A stretch of 64,000 bases of DNA from the NCBI GenBank assembly GCA_009767595.1, contig VSDK01006225.1, positions 372,986-436,985 on the forward strand. Direction: 5' to 3'. Origin of the DNA: Symbiodinium kawagutii (taxonomy: Eukaryota > Sar > Dinophyceae > Suessiales > Symbiodiniaceae). The notes below the pieces were generated by a model. That model was not told the DNA's origin and ran no database searches. It was given only the letters and a program-made list of their open reading frames with translations. The position numbers were made by a program, and so were the translations under genes. Every line of letters starts with the position of its first letter. The stretch's first letter is position 1. Shown here piece by piece: positions 21,610-33,704 of the stretch.

Positions 21610-22121
21610 CTAGGCATGAATGGTTGATAAACTATGTCCACTTCGTAGTAATGTCATACTTGGTACTCTAGGTGTATTGTCCTCTACTTGAATCTGCGTA
21701 GAGCATGCCATTCGTAGGCAGTTGGCAATGCTTGCCGGCGTCCTTTGCTGGGCCGAATCCATTTGCGCAGCCCTTGTTTTGCTGAGGCCATGTGCCAAGG
21801 TTTGCTGAATGGCTTGTTTGAGGGCCATGCCGGTGTTTGTGGTGCTAGCCTCAGCACTTGGCGACGGTTCTTCGGTGGTTTGTTTGGTTCGGGGAGCGAC
21901 CACGGAGAGGCAGTGTTAGATTGGAGAACAGTCATGGTTGTGATTGAAGGAGACATGGTGTGGTTTCTGGGAAGGAGCATCAAAGGACAAAAAAGCAAGG
22001 CGGTGGCTTTTCTGACACTGCCGTGAAGCAAACAGCTCTTCCAACCCAGCTCAGTTCTCCAGAGCGTGAAGTGTTTGTCTTTCTTGCTTGCGCAATGCTC
22101 ACCAGCGTTTTGAACATCCAA
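21610..22121. other. Open on both strands, unassigned
   Basis: Minus frames (21610-21903 with KQAIQQTLAHGLSKTRA; 21684-22121) and + frame 21745-22026 overlap. None has convincing splice borders. Confidence 0.3.
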
Positions 22122-22384
22122 CTTCGATCAAACATCCCAACTATTTGGATGGCAATCCCATCTTCACAGAACTGTTGGCTTGCGGCTGTAGAAATATATG
22201 TACTTTGTAGAACTATCTATCGGCATGTATGCACGAAGAATCATGTCATTCATCTCCCATCATGACATTTGGTCTTCGATTGGAATCCGAACCCTGGCAA
22301 ACAAAAATGGAATCCCGCTCAACGTTGCCACCACTTGGAGCGGATCTCTGGGGACCAACGGTGGAGCCGAGGAATGGTGGCCAG

Positions 22385-22505
22385 CGTGTGGGAAAGCCTA
22401 GCAGAACGGGGAACTGGAGGAGCTGCGGTGGTGAACCCCCGTGTCACCGGTGTCAAGGTCACCATTCCGGGAGATCCAGCGCTTGAGAACTGCGCCATTT
22501 TTAGG
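22385..22505 (+). CDS. Exon, unidentified protein
   Basis: Acceptor TGGTGGCCAG; frame VWESLAERGTGGAAVVNP, RVTGVKVTIPGDPALENC, AIFR; donor AGG|GTAACA. High GC3. Another + frame upstream (NKNGIPLNVATTW) is open, so a preceding exon may abut. Confidence 0.6.
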
Positions 22506-23336
22506 GTAACACATGTTCAGTGCTATGTAAGTTATGCAATGTTCTGTGTGCAATTTTATTGATATATGTTATGTATGCATTACTATCTAACTATATATAT
22601 ATATATCTCTCTCTCTCTCATCCATCGACAGAGTATTGGTATGGGTCTATCATGAAAATGGATTGGCTTACCGTTTTTTTTCGAACAAATACTATTGAGT
22701 ACAGTGGTATGATTCTCCCTTCTGCTAATTTGATGTGCGCGTTGTGCGTTGTGTTTCAAGGTCAGCATCATGCGACGGGAAGTTGTCAGTTTGGCTCCTG
22801 AGAGCCCAGGAGCTGGGGAGGTGGCGACAAGCTTCAGAGATTCATTTGAAACCGACATAATACTATGTATCAACAAAGATCTCTGAAGCTTGTAATACTA
22901 TATATTAACATATTTAATACTATATAATACATTACAATACTATATGTAGAATCGACATGAATCAACAAAGATTACTATTCGAGATATGGGTAGGTGCATG
23001 TTGATTGTAGTAGGTTTGGAAAAAGGGCAAACTCATATGTGGAAATGAATGGTCAGTAACTGAGTCGTTGTATGTAGTGGTAATGAAGTCACTAAAGTCA
23101 CGCAGGGAGCTAGAGTCGTAATGGTTCATTACATGAGTCATGAGATGTATTGCTTCAGAATGGGTCCTTTGTCTTTCCATTGGCCTACCAATCATGGTGA
23201 GATATGGTGAGCATCCCTTTAAGTTCTGTAGGGAACCAATGTGTACAGACTATCATTCACCATATTGATTTACATGTAATGGTAGCGTGCACACACGGTT
23301 CGCACGTGGTACGATCACTTCTGTGTGCCCTTGTAT
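22506..23336. other. AT-rich, no gene seen
   Basis: Contains (TA)n(CT)n at 22593-22622 and ATACTATATA words at 22880-22945. Confidence 0.5.
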
Positions 23337-23431
23337 GGGTCTTTCTCAAGATACGGGACCCCTAAAAAATCCAACATAAAGCATTATCGGTAATAGCTTC
23401 ATTTGTGGGGTTCCCTTTCGTGAGAAACACC
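23337..23431. mobile_element. Family B MITE-like element, copy B3
   Basis: GGGTCTTTCTCAAGATACGGGACCCC ... GGGGTTCCCTTTCGTGAGAAACACC; about 95 bp. Confidence 0.75.
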
Positions 23432-23551
23432 GAAATTGGTGCAGGGTTTTCATTTTTGAGAACATGTGCTGCACAAGGCTGGGGGCATTGCTGTCATTTA
23501 AACGCACAGGAAATAAATCAAGAAATCCATCAATGGAGAAAATGAAAAGAC

Positions 23552-23821
23552 TTGGCGCGATGCGTGCGAAGTAGCAAGAGTAGTAGACTCACAATAGAAA
23601 TGATGCAAGAAAGTGGTGTGAAGTGTGAAGTGGTGGCTCTGGACAGATTTGGGCAGCTTCTGGAAGTCAGGTTTACGTCGGCAAGGTGTCAAAGGAAGCC
23701 AGGGGTGCAAACAATGGGTAAACTTGTGCGATGTGAACCGACATTCTCCAAGCAGACAAGAGACAGGGGAGCAGTCACAAGATGGTTTCCACGTCATAGG
23801 GTTCAGATGGGTTCAGGATGA
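23552..23821 (+). CDS. Possible coding ORF
   Basis: The + frame includes GVKCEVVALDRFGQLLEVRF. Weak composition; no clear splice borders. Confidence 0.25.
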   Translation: MARCVRSSKSSRLTIEMMQESGVKCEVVALDRFGQLLEVRFTSARCQRKPGVQTMGKLVRCEPTFSKQTRDRGAVTRWFPRHRVQMGSG

Positions 23822-23879
23822 TGCCACTGGCAATTCCACTGCAGCTCCTGAGTACATGTTTCCCCTGGTGGCCATTTAG

Positions 23880-24027
23880 GATGCTGGTGGCCACATGGCG
23901 GCTGAGACGCAACACGGCTGCGATGATCAGGACGATATGCACGTCCTGGCCGTGGGCAGTGTCTTCATGGACTTGATCCGGACGAAGGCAAACCAAGCCC
24001 GATGGCCCTCCACCGTTGTTACGGCTG
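23880..24027 (+). CDS. Exon, unidentified protein
   Basis: Acceptor GGTGGCCATTTAG; frame GHMAAETQHGCDDQDD, MHVLAVGSVFMDLIRTK, ANQARWPSTVV; donor GCTG|GTGGTTTG, where the sequence CTGGTGGTTTG is like a family A left end. GC3-rich. Confidence 0.55.
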
Positions 24028-24804
24028 GTGGTTTGTTGGTGGCCCACGCTGGCAACTCGGAGGTGCTGCAGGGCTCAGATGGATCCCTTCCACTAGGTTG
24101 TTTGAATCCATGAACTCTGGTCATCTGCTCAAGCAACAGGAAAGATAATCAGACATAGTAACTGTTTCGGATGGTTTGGGGCCATAAGCTTCCCCTCAGG
24201 GGACTGCAGCATAGGATGCTGAATCTTGAATGATCTAGTATGGGCTACCCTTAAACAGTGATGGGGTCCTACTAAAACCATGCGGCTTATATTTGTAGAC
24301 CCCGTTTCATTCATCCTGTGTTAACGTGGGGCAACTCTACCACCATATCAGGTATATAGATCTCTGGGAAACGTCATCGGCTCAAGAAAGTACTGCTACT
24401 GGAGAAAAAGCCTTGTGAGACTAGATATGAATATCTCCTTGTCCACAAACAATTACAAATCGTGGTACCACGCAACCAACAGGTAGTTGGTCTGTTCACA
24501 TTTTTGTTCCTCTTTTGACATAGGATTAAGGCGAGTCATCATAGCAGGGAGATTGGCCATTGCACTGCCATACCAACCAAAGATGATTTTTTTCGGTAGG
24601 GGAACCATGAAGACTCGCAATAGAAGGTGTCCCGGGATGCTGTTGGTTAATCAGAGGGGAGCTCTGGATATCCCCATGCGCTAGGGTCATTCTGCGCGGC
24701 TGAAGTTCGAGAATTTCCAGCGTGGCAAAGTGACGTCAGGGTAACCAAGTCATGGGTGCAGGCAGTTGGTGGAAAATGATGAAAATGGCTAAGAGATGAT
24801 TACA
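24028..24804. other. No confident gene
   Basis: A + frame 24487-24684 (RVIIAGRLAIALPYQPKM) is open but AT-rich. Confidence 0.35.
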
Positions 24805-24910
24805 CTCTGGTAAACTAACATAGCAATGGACATCATCATATTTTATAGAGATTCCCTAGGAAACCATTTATAATTGATGGATTTTCCATTGCTATGTTAC
24901 TTTACCGGAG
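24805..24910. mobile_element. Element D, palindromic MITE-like
   Basis: Arms CTCTGGTAAACTAACATAGC.. (24805-24830) and its reverse complement with two changes (24885-24910, ending TTACTTTACCGGAG) enclose about 54 bp. Single copy in the window. Confidence 0.7.
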
Positions 24911-25970
24911 GGTACATCTGATGACCCTCCTTCACAGAATTCAGGGGTACAACGGGGATGATTCGCCCATAATTTCTCCATGGCATTTTCCCTGGCCAGG
25001 TCGAGGGGTCAGCTTTCAACTAGCCTTCCCCAGCTTCGCTGGTGACATCAACACCTCACACCTCATGTGACCGACCCTGTTATCGCCAAGGGCCCACCTA
25101 GACACCGATGGATTGGTTTGGCTCGGGATCAAAAGTCCTTGTTTTTTGCCATGCCGAAAGAAGGGCACCGTCCATACGTCAAAGATGACATATAGGATGG
25201 TTTTCAAGCCCTGCAGCCTGGGAATGTTTGGAAACTGTGGAGCACTTTTTTTCACATTTCGTTTTTTTTCTCCGACTGAAAGGGGCAGACACACGCACAC
25301 ACATACCCTGCAGTCATTAGAGTCTGTTGATGAAAGCCGTAGCTCTTGTCCATGCCTGGTTCAACCTAAGTCACCTATCAGCAGTAGTCATAAATGAAGA
25401 TTTTATCTCTTGACCATGGTCAGGGCTGAGATCCATCAGATCAACGGACAAGCTACTTAGCCATCGACGGGCAAATCAGCTCAGTTCGGCAATTGAGGAA
25501 GAACACAGCGATAACAACCAAAGGCGAAAACAGCGGTGAACACAGCAGGTACACATGCTTGATCAGACTCTGGACCCTGCTGCCACCCCCTGCAGTCGAA
25601 AATGAATTACGAGGCATGCATGAACCTGCTATAACGGAGTACACACACACATGATCACATCTGTGTCACACACACATACAGCATATATGATTACGTATTT
25701 TTTGTGTATATAATCTGTATATATATATATATGTATCTGACCTGTATGAATTTGTTTGTTGGCTTTTGCGAATATATTGGATGTACCAAAATGCAAGTCC
25801 TTTGCAACATCTCATGGGATGCTTGTGATGCTGACGACCTTCCTGGCCGATTTCAGTAACAACTCAGCCAGTTGTGCAACATTTTGATGTGCGCGCCAGT
25901 GTGTTTGATGACCATATGGTTGACTGAGTGCAGTTTTCTCGATTTTTTTGGGACGTGCACCAGAATATCG
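24911..25970. other. No confident gene
   Basis: + frame 25113-25397 and - frame 25016-25300 overlap; neither has splice support. CA repeats near 25293-25305 and 25641-25678. Confidence 0.35.
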
Positions 25971-26050
25971 CGGTTTCTTAAATCCGGGTACCCCCCAAGT
26001 CCCCCCAAATCATCCCTTTTTGAGTTTGTAATCCCTATTGTGGGAAACGA
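25971..26050. mobile_element. Family B MITE-like element, copy B4
   Basis: GGTTTCTTAAATCCGGGTACCCCC ... ATCCCTATTGTGGGAAACG; about 80 bp, diverged. Confidence 0.6.
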
Positions 26051-26566
26051 GCAACTGAACCATTGATTTAATCACTTGTGAGCTACAGATTTACACCATT
26101 TGTAGGCAAGCTTATCCAGAAGGATGAGCGCATCATGTATCGCTGCAGCTGCATTCCCCAAGTTTGCAGAATCACAATTCCATTACACTACAGGGACTTG
26201 CATCACAGGAAGCTGACTCACAATCATACGAAGATGCATGCAGACATGTAGACATGCCAGCAAATAGCCTTGATATTCTAATCACTTAAGGAGGTTGCAT
26301 GACCTGCGCATACATTGCATGCATCATGGCATAATTCAAGCTGAGCATGCATACAGTGCATGGTCGAGATGTATTGAACTGCCTCTAGCACTTGCAGACA
26401 AGCATACCTCCAATACATAGGATAGTCATATGCACTTCGCCGTTGCATCATCGCACCCATGTGCATCACAGAATTTCCCCCACATGTAGGTCCATACCTG
26501 CATATTGTTTATCATATGAATACACTCATGCGCACGTGCACCCATACATACGTTTCGACATGTCAG

Positions 26567-26653
26567 GCTTTCTTTCCGTACCTGAGAGCAGCGCTGCTCG
26601 ACGTTGTGATTGGTCATGGCCTGCCTTGGTTGATGTTGAATGGATCCAATTTT
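26567..26653 (+). CDS. Exon, unidentified protein
   Basis: Acceptor CGACATGTCAG; frame AFFPYLRAALLDVVIGHG then LPWLMLNGSNF; possible donor GTAGCG. Hydrophobic, membrane-like. Confidence 0.45.
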
Positions 26654-27492
26654 GTAGCGGACGGATATGATCAAAATCATCTCTCACATGGGAACTCCTG
26701 GAGGAACACTATGAGAACCATCCCACTAGTATCAGGTCAACAAAGGTCAACTCTGTGATCTTTTGTCGCTGCCATGGTCATAACTACAAGAGCACAAGAG
26801 ACAAGACAGCTTTTGGGGCGTCAGGGTCACAGCAGGACCCCGTCAATTCAAGTCATCCCTGATTTTTTTCAATTTGGATTGCTTGGTGGTTCAAACTGGC
26901 TGTATGAAGGGTTGTGAGTTCACTCTGGTGCTGCCACAGTTTGTCAGAAAACAGCCTACTGGCGATTCAAAGGCTGCATGCAGTTATCCTTCGGCTTTCA
27001 TTGTTCACAAGCTTACAGTAACATCGATTTGACATACCTATCAGCATGACAAAGAACCGCGAGGGATAATGAACTAGTTTAAAAACCGTTTCATCAATCC
27101 ATCACAACAGGGTTTACTCCTAGTAATGTGTGTTTTTGCCCTTCCAGCACTGTCAGATTACATTATTGAAGGGCTGGATGCGCGATGGATCTAATATTGG
27201 ACCGAAACCTAAAAAAGCATTCTTCGTTAGTTTTTGCATTGTTCGTGCACGTCAACATGTAAAGTCATCCAGAGGGAAATCATTCACCAACTCAAAAAAT
27301 GCCAGGGCCTTGGTATTGCATTGTGTCCATCCTTTTCATCTCAACGACTTCCGGGAAGCTTCAGCGACCAAACCTTGGTCAACAAGTGTGAGTTCAGGAT
27401 TCTCCACGGCTCAACTGGTAACCACAAATGCCATGAAGTCAGCATCAGTAACCATTAATCATCCACATCAACCGTGGTGACGCTGGGGCCCT
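26654..27492. other. No confident gene
   Basis: + frame 27130-27480 (116 codons) is open but AT-rich; no splice context. Confidence 0.35.
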
Positions 27493-27661
27493 CATGGGTT
27501 TCACCCGCAAAAAAGCGAGAGCACCGAGCTCGAGAGAAAAGATGGGCTGGGAAGGCGGGATCCACATGATTAGTGACGGCCGGCGGTGAAGGAAGCATCC
27601 GAAACTCCAGAAACTGGTGGGGTCAACATGTTTTGTCCCAGATGTGGTTGAATTTCTTTAG

Positions 27662-27758
27662 CTGGCTAGTTGGGAGGGAGCAACTCGGAGCCAGGGGTTA
27701 TGCATCCGTACAGGAGCTACCAGGAGGCAACCAACCAAGAGCAGTTAGCTTCTCTTGA
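27662..27758 (+). CDS. Terminal exon candidate
   Basis: Strong acceptor GTTGAATTTCTTTAG. Two frames reach stops: WLVGREQLGARGYASVQELP.. ending SFS at 27758, and LASWEGATRSQGLCIRTG.. ending slightly earlier. The exon is likely; the frame is not certain. Confidence 0.45.
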
Positions 27759-28387
27759 AACTGGAGTGCCAACTTGAACTGCGGCTAATCAGTGATAAAT
27801 AGTAGGGAGAGACGGAGATTTAACTTCCAAACCATCCCCCAAATTTGCATCTTTTATAATCAGTGGTGATTGATCTATCACGTGTGGGGTGTTTATGGGT
27901 AATTTTGGAGGAGGAGAGGTGTTCAATGAGAATTATTAACAGTCATTAAAACTCGTCATAATTAATCATGAACCGCCCCACCGTTTTTTCATGCACAGCT
28001 AGTAGCTGGTGTATGCTGGTGCTGTCCCTCAACATCCTTCAACTAGGGGTGGTTTATTTGGTGATCCCGCTGATGGCCGAACCTTGATAGTGGCGGTGGC
28101 ATGCTGCTGTTGCCGGGGTCAGGTTGCTAGTGTTGATGGCCCAATTCTCTCAAACTAGGATGGTTTGGCAGCTTCATCCTCTAGCATGGCTTAAAAAGGC
28201 ACCGCAGTTTGGATATTTGGTGATATTTGTACATTTTTGTGGTGACCCATCCGCCTTGGAAGTGTGTAGGTTGATGTAGTTGGCTTTTCTTCGTCATTGG
28301 CAAAGATTTCTGAAACATTCGAAAGCAAGCCTCCATACATTTATTATTTTCTTTCTCTTTTTCCAACGGATGATTTTGGACGTTCAG

Positions 28388-28540
28388 GGGCCATCATGAT
28401 GCTTCAATTGTTTGACCAATGCAACCCGCCAATCATAATCCTGTACCATGTGCATCCTACCTTGGTGGGAGTTTTGGGCTGCGAGGGAGGGAAATGCATC
28501 ACCGCCGACATTGGAAGCTCTATGGATTTGACGGGAGCTG
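28388..28540 (+). CDS. Exon, unidentified protein
   Basis: Acceptor TTTGGACGTTCAG; frame AIMMLQLFDQCNPPIIILYH, VHPTLVGVLGCEGGKCITAD, IGSSMDLTGA; donor GCTG|GTTGAA. Hydrophobic strand followed by a glycine/cysteine-rich part. Confidence 0.55.
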
Positions 28541-28885
28541 GTTGAAGTTGACCACGGGTGAAACCACAATTGTGGGATTGTCAATGGTGATACCCTGAAG
28601 GTTCCTGATGGCTCCTGTTTCTCGGCACCATGTTCTGAAGTTGTCCAACAACATTTGAAGTTGCTATGAAAACATTTAAGTTTAAATATGAAAATATATA
28701 CCTGGTTGATGACAGAACTCAATGTAAATGGACAATTCCTGCCAATTCCAAAAGCGCCTTAGACGCATGGTTGTTGGCCTAGGTTCGGAGGATGAAAACA
28801 AGTCTGTGTTTCCGTCAGTTGAATAAGTCTTCAGGGAGGGGTTGTGGCAGGCTGTGTGACTCAAAAAACGACTCACCGTTTTCGG

Positions 28886-29070
28886 CTCAAAGCTGGATGG
28901 GCGGGAATTCGAAGGAAACGCTAGCAAGCGACCACATTGTTTGGAGCGAACCCGGAGGTTTTGAACAGTTTTTGGATGTTTGTGGGGTCGACAAAGACAG
29001 CTGTTTGAGTGTTACTGATGGGCCGGGGATGAGCTTGAACCTGGAATTTAAACTTGCAAGATGGGAGTAA
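28886..29070 (+). CDS. Exon candidate, unidentified protein
   Basis: The + frame SWMGGNSKETLASDHIVW, SEPGGFEQFLDVCGVDKDS, CLSVTDGPGMSLNLEFKL is natural in composition. Acceptor GGCTCAAAG is possible; the donor is not resolved. Confidence 0.4.
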
Positions 29071-30075
29071 GAAAGCACACAAGCACATTCATCAAAAATG
29101 AAGATTGTCAAACAGTTGGATCTTTACAGATCCTCGATTCCTCGGTTCTAGCATTTGCCAACAAATCCTGCTCCAATTCAGGGTTGACAGTTCGCCTTGC
29201 AATGGGTTGGTTCGCCAGAACAATGCAGGACGAATCATTCAAAACGCATGGGGAAATGATGGGAAATGCAGGTTGATGCAGGCTGTACATGAATCATTGG
29301 GATCTTCAATGACCAACATGTATAGCGTACGAATTATCCAATCTCTGACGTCGAAACATGGGCGAAAGTTGCGATGGGCTGGGTAGCTGGAGCAAGTCTT
29401 GAAGGCAGGCGGATTGCAGCGGCAGACGGGGGCGTGCCAGGACACAGCTTGTGCGATAGCACGTGGATGCTTCGATTCCATGGTGTCGGATGATTCGGAT
29501 GACCACTTCATACCATTTCCCATTGTGCCAGATGCAAAGTGCAGATGGTGTCGCTATTAATTACATGTGAGATCCAGATTGCTAGACATCATATAGAAAT
29601 TGGGATAGACCATGATCATCAACCCCCTTCTTTCTGCACGTCCACTGGCGTGAGACCGACAACAGTCTTTGGGGGATCAGTGAGAATCCAGTCTATCTCA
29701 AGTGGCATCACCTCCTTTAATTAAGACAGCCTCTTCACTACTTCACAGTTTTACTTTCAAAAAATAACATGTTTTGCCGCTTGGGGGTGCTAATTCTGTT
29801 GATGGTCAAAGTATGTCAAAGTCAACTGCTGCCTACCTAGGCCTGGTCAGACGACTGACCTTAATTCGTTGATGCTTTGCCGCCAGGCCGATCGTGTACT
29901 GCAATATTGGCACATGCCGTTGAACACTTTGCATCCCATTCTGGTGGCTTCTCCTCACGCACCCACAGATTCCACAGATTCCTTGCAAGGATCATGATAC
30001 TATCAGCCTGCACCCACACTGTGGTGATAATGATGGTGATGACGATGGTTATGACTCATAATGACGACGTTGTTG
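29071..30075. other. No confident gene
   Basis: Overlapping frames on both strands at 29105-29523, without splice borders. Confidence 0.35.
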
Positions 30076-30140
30076 ATGATGATGATAATGATGATGATGA
30101 TGATGATGATGATGATGTTGATGATGATGATGATGATGAT
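30076..30140. repeat. GAT microsatellite
   Basis: GATGATGAT with a few ATG/TTG interruptions; polyaspartate/polyisoleucine frames are artefacts. Confidence 0.9.
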
Positions 30141-30214
30141 CATTTTATAACAGTAAGGGATCGTTAAGACACCACTGCACCCATCATAAACCCAGAGATT
30201 GCCTCGGCCTTGAG

Positions 30215-30316
30215 GTGATGGGCAAGTCCAAGGTTGCCAAAGTTGCGGCCCTCGTGGTGCCTTGGCAGTGGGTGGCTTCGGGAGAGATTCTTGGTGCATG
30301 GTGGGCCCCCCAAGCG
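30215..30316 (+). CDS. Exon, phase 0-0
   Basis: Acceptor CGGCCTTGAG and donor CAAGCG|GTACAA enclose 34 codons: VMGKSKVAKVAALVVPWQW then VASGEILGAWWAPQA. High GC3. Overlapping minus frame less likely. Confidence 0.55.
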
Positions 30317-30668
30317 GTACAACATCATGGTTTATTAATGGTTGATAGTAGTATAGTAATGGTCAATACGAAGCATTAATGATGATAGTAATATTCGTAA
30401 TGGTCAATACTAAGCATTAATCAACGATGATTCATAACATATTACAGTAAATGCATATAAATAGGGGATACTAAAGCTGGAAAATGAAATTTTTGTGGGC
30501 ATGCCATTGGCAGACCAAGCTAGAGTGACAAAGCGATGAATGCCAAACATCCCAAAACAGTTGATGTTTTTTTGTTGACTTTCACTGGCAATTCAGCAAC
30601 ATATAAATGTAATTAATTGTAATTGATCATATTCACAAGTGCACTTGATGCCTTGCAGCTTACATAAG

Positions 30669-30768
30669 ATGCACTCTACTCTTCGCCGTCATGTTTGGCA
30701 TCAATCTTGGCGTGGAGGATGTGCTGTCACACCTGACCCCAACGATGGAAGCCTCTCAAGAATCCCAA
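30669..30768 (+). CDS. Exon, unidentified membrane-like protein
   Basis: Acceptor CTTACATAAG; frame CTLLFAVMFGINLGVEDVL then SHLTPTMEASQESQ, phase 0 at GTTGCT. It joins in phase to the exon at 31700. Confidence 0.5.
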
Positions 30769-31699
30769 GTTGCTTGATTTTCGTCCAGCGGATCAGTCAG
30801 CGTTGCCGCTCAGGAACTGGACCCAAAGAAGGTGTTGAAGATGGAGTAGCCTGGCAGCTGGTCAACGTCAACCGTGGTAGGAGGTAAAGAGCAGCACTTG
30901 AATTGTGAGTCGATCCATCCAGCAGTATATCGCCCAAGGAATCCCAAGAATCATGGTGAATTAGTGTGAATTGGTCAGAGGACAGCAGGTCACGTGATGA
31001 AGAAGCCTCACTTGTCCCCGTGATTTTGCTGTAAGTTGTTTTTTTGGGATTTTTGATGTGAATACAACGCATGAGTGTCAGTGCAATTTGGCCCGGCTTA
31101 GGCAGGGCAAACAAGCCCACATACACAATCTGACAGGTGGTTAGCAGGGAGCCAAGGAACCATCCACAATCATATCCTGATCGAGAGAGGGCTAAGGAGC
31201 CACGAAGGAGCCATGCCGCCACATGGCAAAAATGATATTCTTATTGCTCAAATCTGGTAGATTCACTTGGCTAGCTGAGAATGACCATTGAACTGGCTGG
31301 TACTTTTCATTGCAAGGTTAAACATCCAGATTATAACTTCTAATGTTGCTAAGAATTCTAAACCATCAACTGTCATTAGCCATGACATGCCATGACTCTC
31401 GGGTCTCAACCATCACGACCAAGTATGTCACCTTCCTTGCAGCTTGGCTTGTGGCTGAGACCAGATGACCGTGTCAGCTGGTTCAGCGAAGTGGGGGCGC
31501 CGAGTCGGGGTGCACGCGCACATATTGCTGTGTAAGAAGTGTGTGGCTGGGTGTGCGTGCTTATTTGTGAGTGCTCATGAACAATTTATGTTGGACATTG
31601 CGTGGCTGATATGCTGACTATAGATCGTATATATCCATAAACGCATGTGGGTGATTTGTGCAATGTGCATTTGCCTTTGATTTGTTTGCATCTCTATAG

Positions 31700-31787
31700 G
31701 CCTTCCTTTTTGTGCAGACATCACTGAAGCAATTGCTGGGGATCAGCATCGGTGTCCGGATGATCCATTGCTATCAGCTGTTCCAAG
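31700..31787 (+). CDS. Exon with canonical splice sites
   Basis: TGCATCTCTATAG|G ... CCAAG|GTATGC. Frame AFLFVQTSLKQLLGISIGV then RMIHCYQLFQ. Both splice sites are close to consensus and the frame continues from the exon ending at 30768. Confidence 0.65.
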
Positions 31788-32311
31788 GTATGCCGCTTGG
31801 CTACTGATGGCATCGTGCAGGTACCCGCTGTTGGGTTGCTGTTGGAGCGCTCACTGTCGGCGGCGCAATGCCATCATGATTTTGGTCGTGCCCACGAAAT
31901 GCCTACGTTTGACAGGTTGGGTAGCGAACCTGGGACTGGGTGAATAGCCATTAGCCATGCATCATGATTTGTTTGGATACCAAATCCTTTCCAAAATGCC
32001 AATGGTCTTTGCCAAGCCTTGCACTTCGTTCTTTGTACAATTGTGGTGTTTGTGGCCAGCGTTGCTATTATGGATGAGAATTGCATTATCAGTCACCCAG
32101 TTGGGTGCTAAGCCGTGCTGGCATAGTCTTCGGCTGGTGGCCAGGACTCCAAGCATGTGTGTTTTTCCGTGTTTGTAGCATCGCGGTACGGACAAACAAG
32201 CAACTAAAGCACCCTGCGTCGTTCGGGAAGAGTATGCCATTGCTTTGGCTCAACTACATACCATTACACTGTATGACAATGTTGTGATATGTTGGATGCT
32301 CCGCTCACCAG

Positions 32312-32371
32312 GCTAGCCAGTTCGGGGGCTCAGTCCGGGCTGAGTGCAGACTGGGCTGGTTGTGCTGCTAG
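32312..32371 (+). CDS. Short exon candidate
   Basis: Acceptor TCCGCTCACCAG, donor GCTAG|GTGAAG; frame LASSGAQSGLSADWAGCAA. A second frame also reads through. Confidence 0.4.
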   Translation, partial: ASQFGGSVRAECRLGWLCC

Positions 32372-32454
32372 GTGAAGTGGACCTGGCTTGCAAGCAGTAG
32401 AGTAGTATAGTATAGGCAGGATTTTGGTTTAAGGGAATTGCCATCTTTTGTTTG

Positions 32455-32760
32455 CCCATCATGTTTTCTTGATTTTCTGCTGTTTCTTTGCTTTCCGTTG
32501 TTTTTGTTTTCTGTTTTTCCTGCTTCATTGCTTTCTTGCTTCTTTGCTTTGATTCCTTTTTCTGCTTTCTTGGTTTCCTGCATTTCTGTTTTTTCACTTT
32601 GTTTTTCTCTTTCCTTGCTTCTTCGCTTCCATGTTTTTTGCTTTTTTTGCTTCCCGGCTTCCTTGCTTCTTTGTTTTTTCCTATTTCACTGACTGCCTCT
32701 TTGTTCTTTCTTGTGCTTCTTTTGCTTCTACGGTTGTCTTCTCCCTCTCGGCTTTTCTGT
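32455..32760. repeat. Pyrimidine-rich TTGCTTTC tract
   Basis: About 300 bp dominated by T and C with recurring TTGCTTCT/TTGCTTTC. It could form triplex (H-)DNA; long + and - frames here are low-complexity. Confidence 0.75.
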
Positions 32761-32968
32761 GGGTTCTTGGCTTTGGGTGGCTTTGGTGCGTTTGCTAGTT
32801 TTATTTTGTCTTGTTGGTGTGGCTATCCATCATACTGGGTGGGTTGATCTTTGACTGGCACTTCGGCCTCCGAGTGTCTTCACGCACTGCGCTGACCACG
32901 AAATTTGCATTCCCAATACTGTGCTTGCCATGCTTTGGTGGCCTCTCCAGAGCGCTCCTCGGGATAGC

Positions 32969-33043
32969 AACAACAACAACAACAACATCATCAACAACAA
33001 CAACAACGACGACAACGACAACGACAACGACAACAACAACAGC

Positions 33044-33102
<59 letters not shown>
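32969..33102. repeat. CAA/GAC microsatellite
   Basis: CAACAACAACATCATC, then GACAACGAC, then about 25 CAA triplets. Confidence 0.9.
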
Positions 33103-33239
33103 CCGCAACAATCGCAACTCCTGCAAGAGCACATCAGTGTGTTTCAAGTGCTAAGTGCCATTTTGGATTTGGGATGATCTGGGGGCGATGGTCACTGGTG
33201 GTGAACCACTCATGGTGACCCTCCATGCCCGACAAAAAT

Positions 33240-33448
33240 TCTAGCACGCGCCACCGAAACTGCAAATCAAACAACCCAGCGAAACAATCAAAGTGGACGC
33301 TCTTGTCACATCCACCATAGGATATCGGTGTGGTTTCGCCTCCTGCCTCAGCTTTGCATTTGGTGCAGGTGCAGTGCAAGACATTCCTGGCGTGGGTTCT
33401 TTCCTCACAGCAAGATCCAAATTGGTCTGATGTTTTACAGTATTCCAC
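33240..33448 (-). CDS. Possible zinc-finger-like (RING/PHD-type) fragment
   Basis: The minus frame reads LHCTCTKCKAEAGG, then ISYGGCDKSVHFDCFAG. Spacing C-x-C-x2-C ... C-x4-H-x2-C resembles cross-brace zinc fingers. Only part of such a domain is visible and no other minus exons are confirmed nearby. Confidence 0.35.
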
Positions 33449-33545
33449 TATTTAGGCACCTTGCAAACCCACGGGGCAGGAGTTGGTGGGGCCACCTTTG
33501 GGATATCGTAATGCATGTTACAACATTAAATTTTGGCGCTTAGAT

Positions 33546-33704
33546 CCTCTTCTCCTTTGCCCCGTGCTTCTGCAAACTCAAAAAAGATATCCGGAGCGCC
33601 TCGCAAGTAAAGGAGAGATGGTGCCGCGCCTGAAGAGATTTCGTCGTGCTCGTGGGGTGAGGGTGGTGGAAGCTTCCGTTCGCAATCTGTGGCAACGGTG
33701 ACAG
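33546..33704. CDS. Coding-like, strand unresolved
   Basis: The + frame ends RLKRFRRARGVRVVEASVRN-stop. The minus frame reads PHEHDEISSGAAPSLLYLRG and FFEFAEARGKGEEDL. The minus composition is somewhat more natural. Confidence 0.35.

Noticed and set aside
22229..22486. CCHC zinc knuckle of a retroelement (CGGEPPCHRC)
   Set aside because: Spacing does not fit C-x2-C-x4-H-x4-C and the overlapping frame has better splice borders.
32488..33218. Long + and - ORFs in the T/C-rich and CAA regions
   Set aside because: Low-complexity translation of simple sequence.
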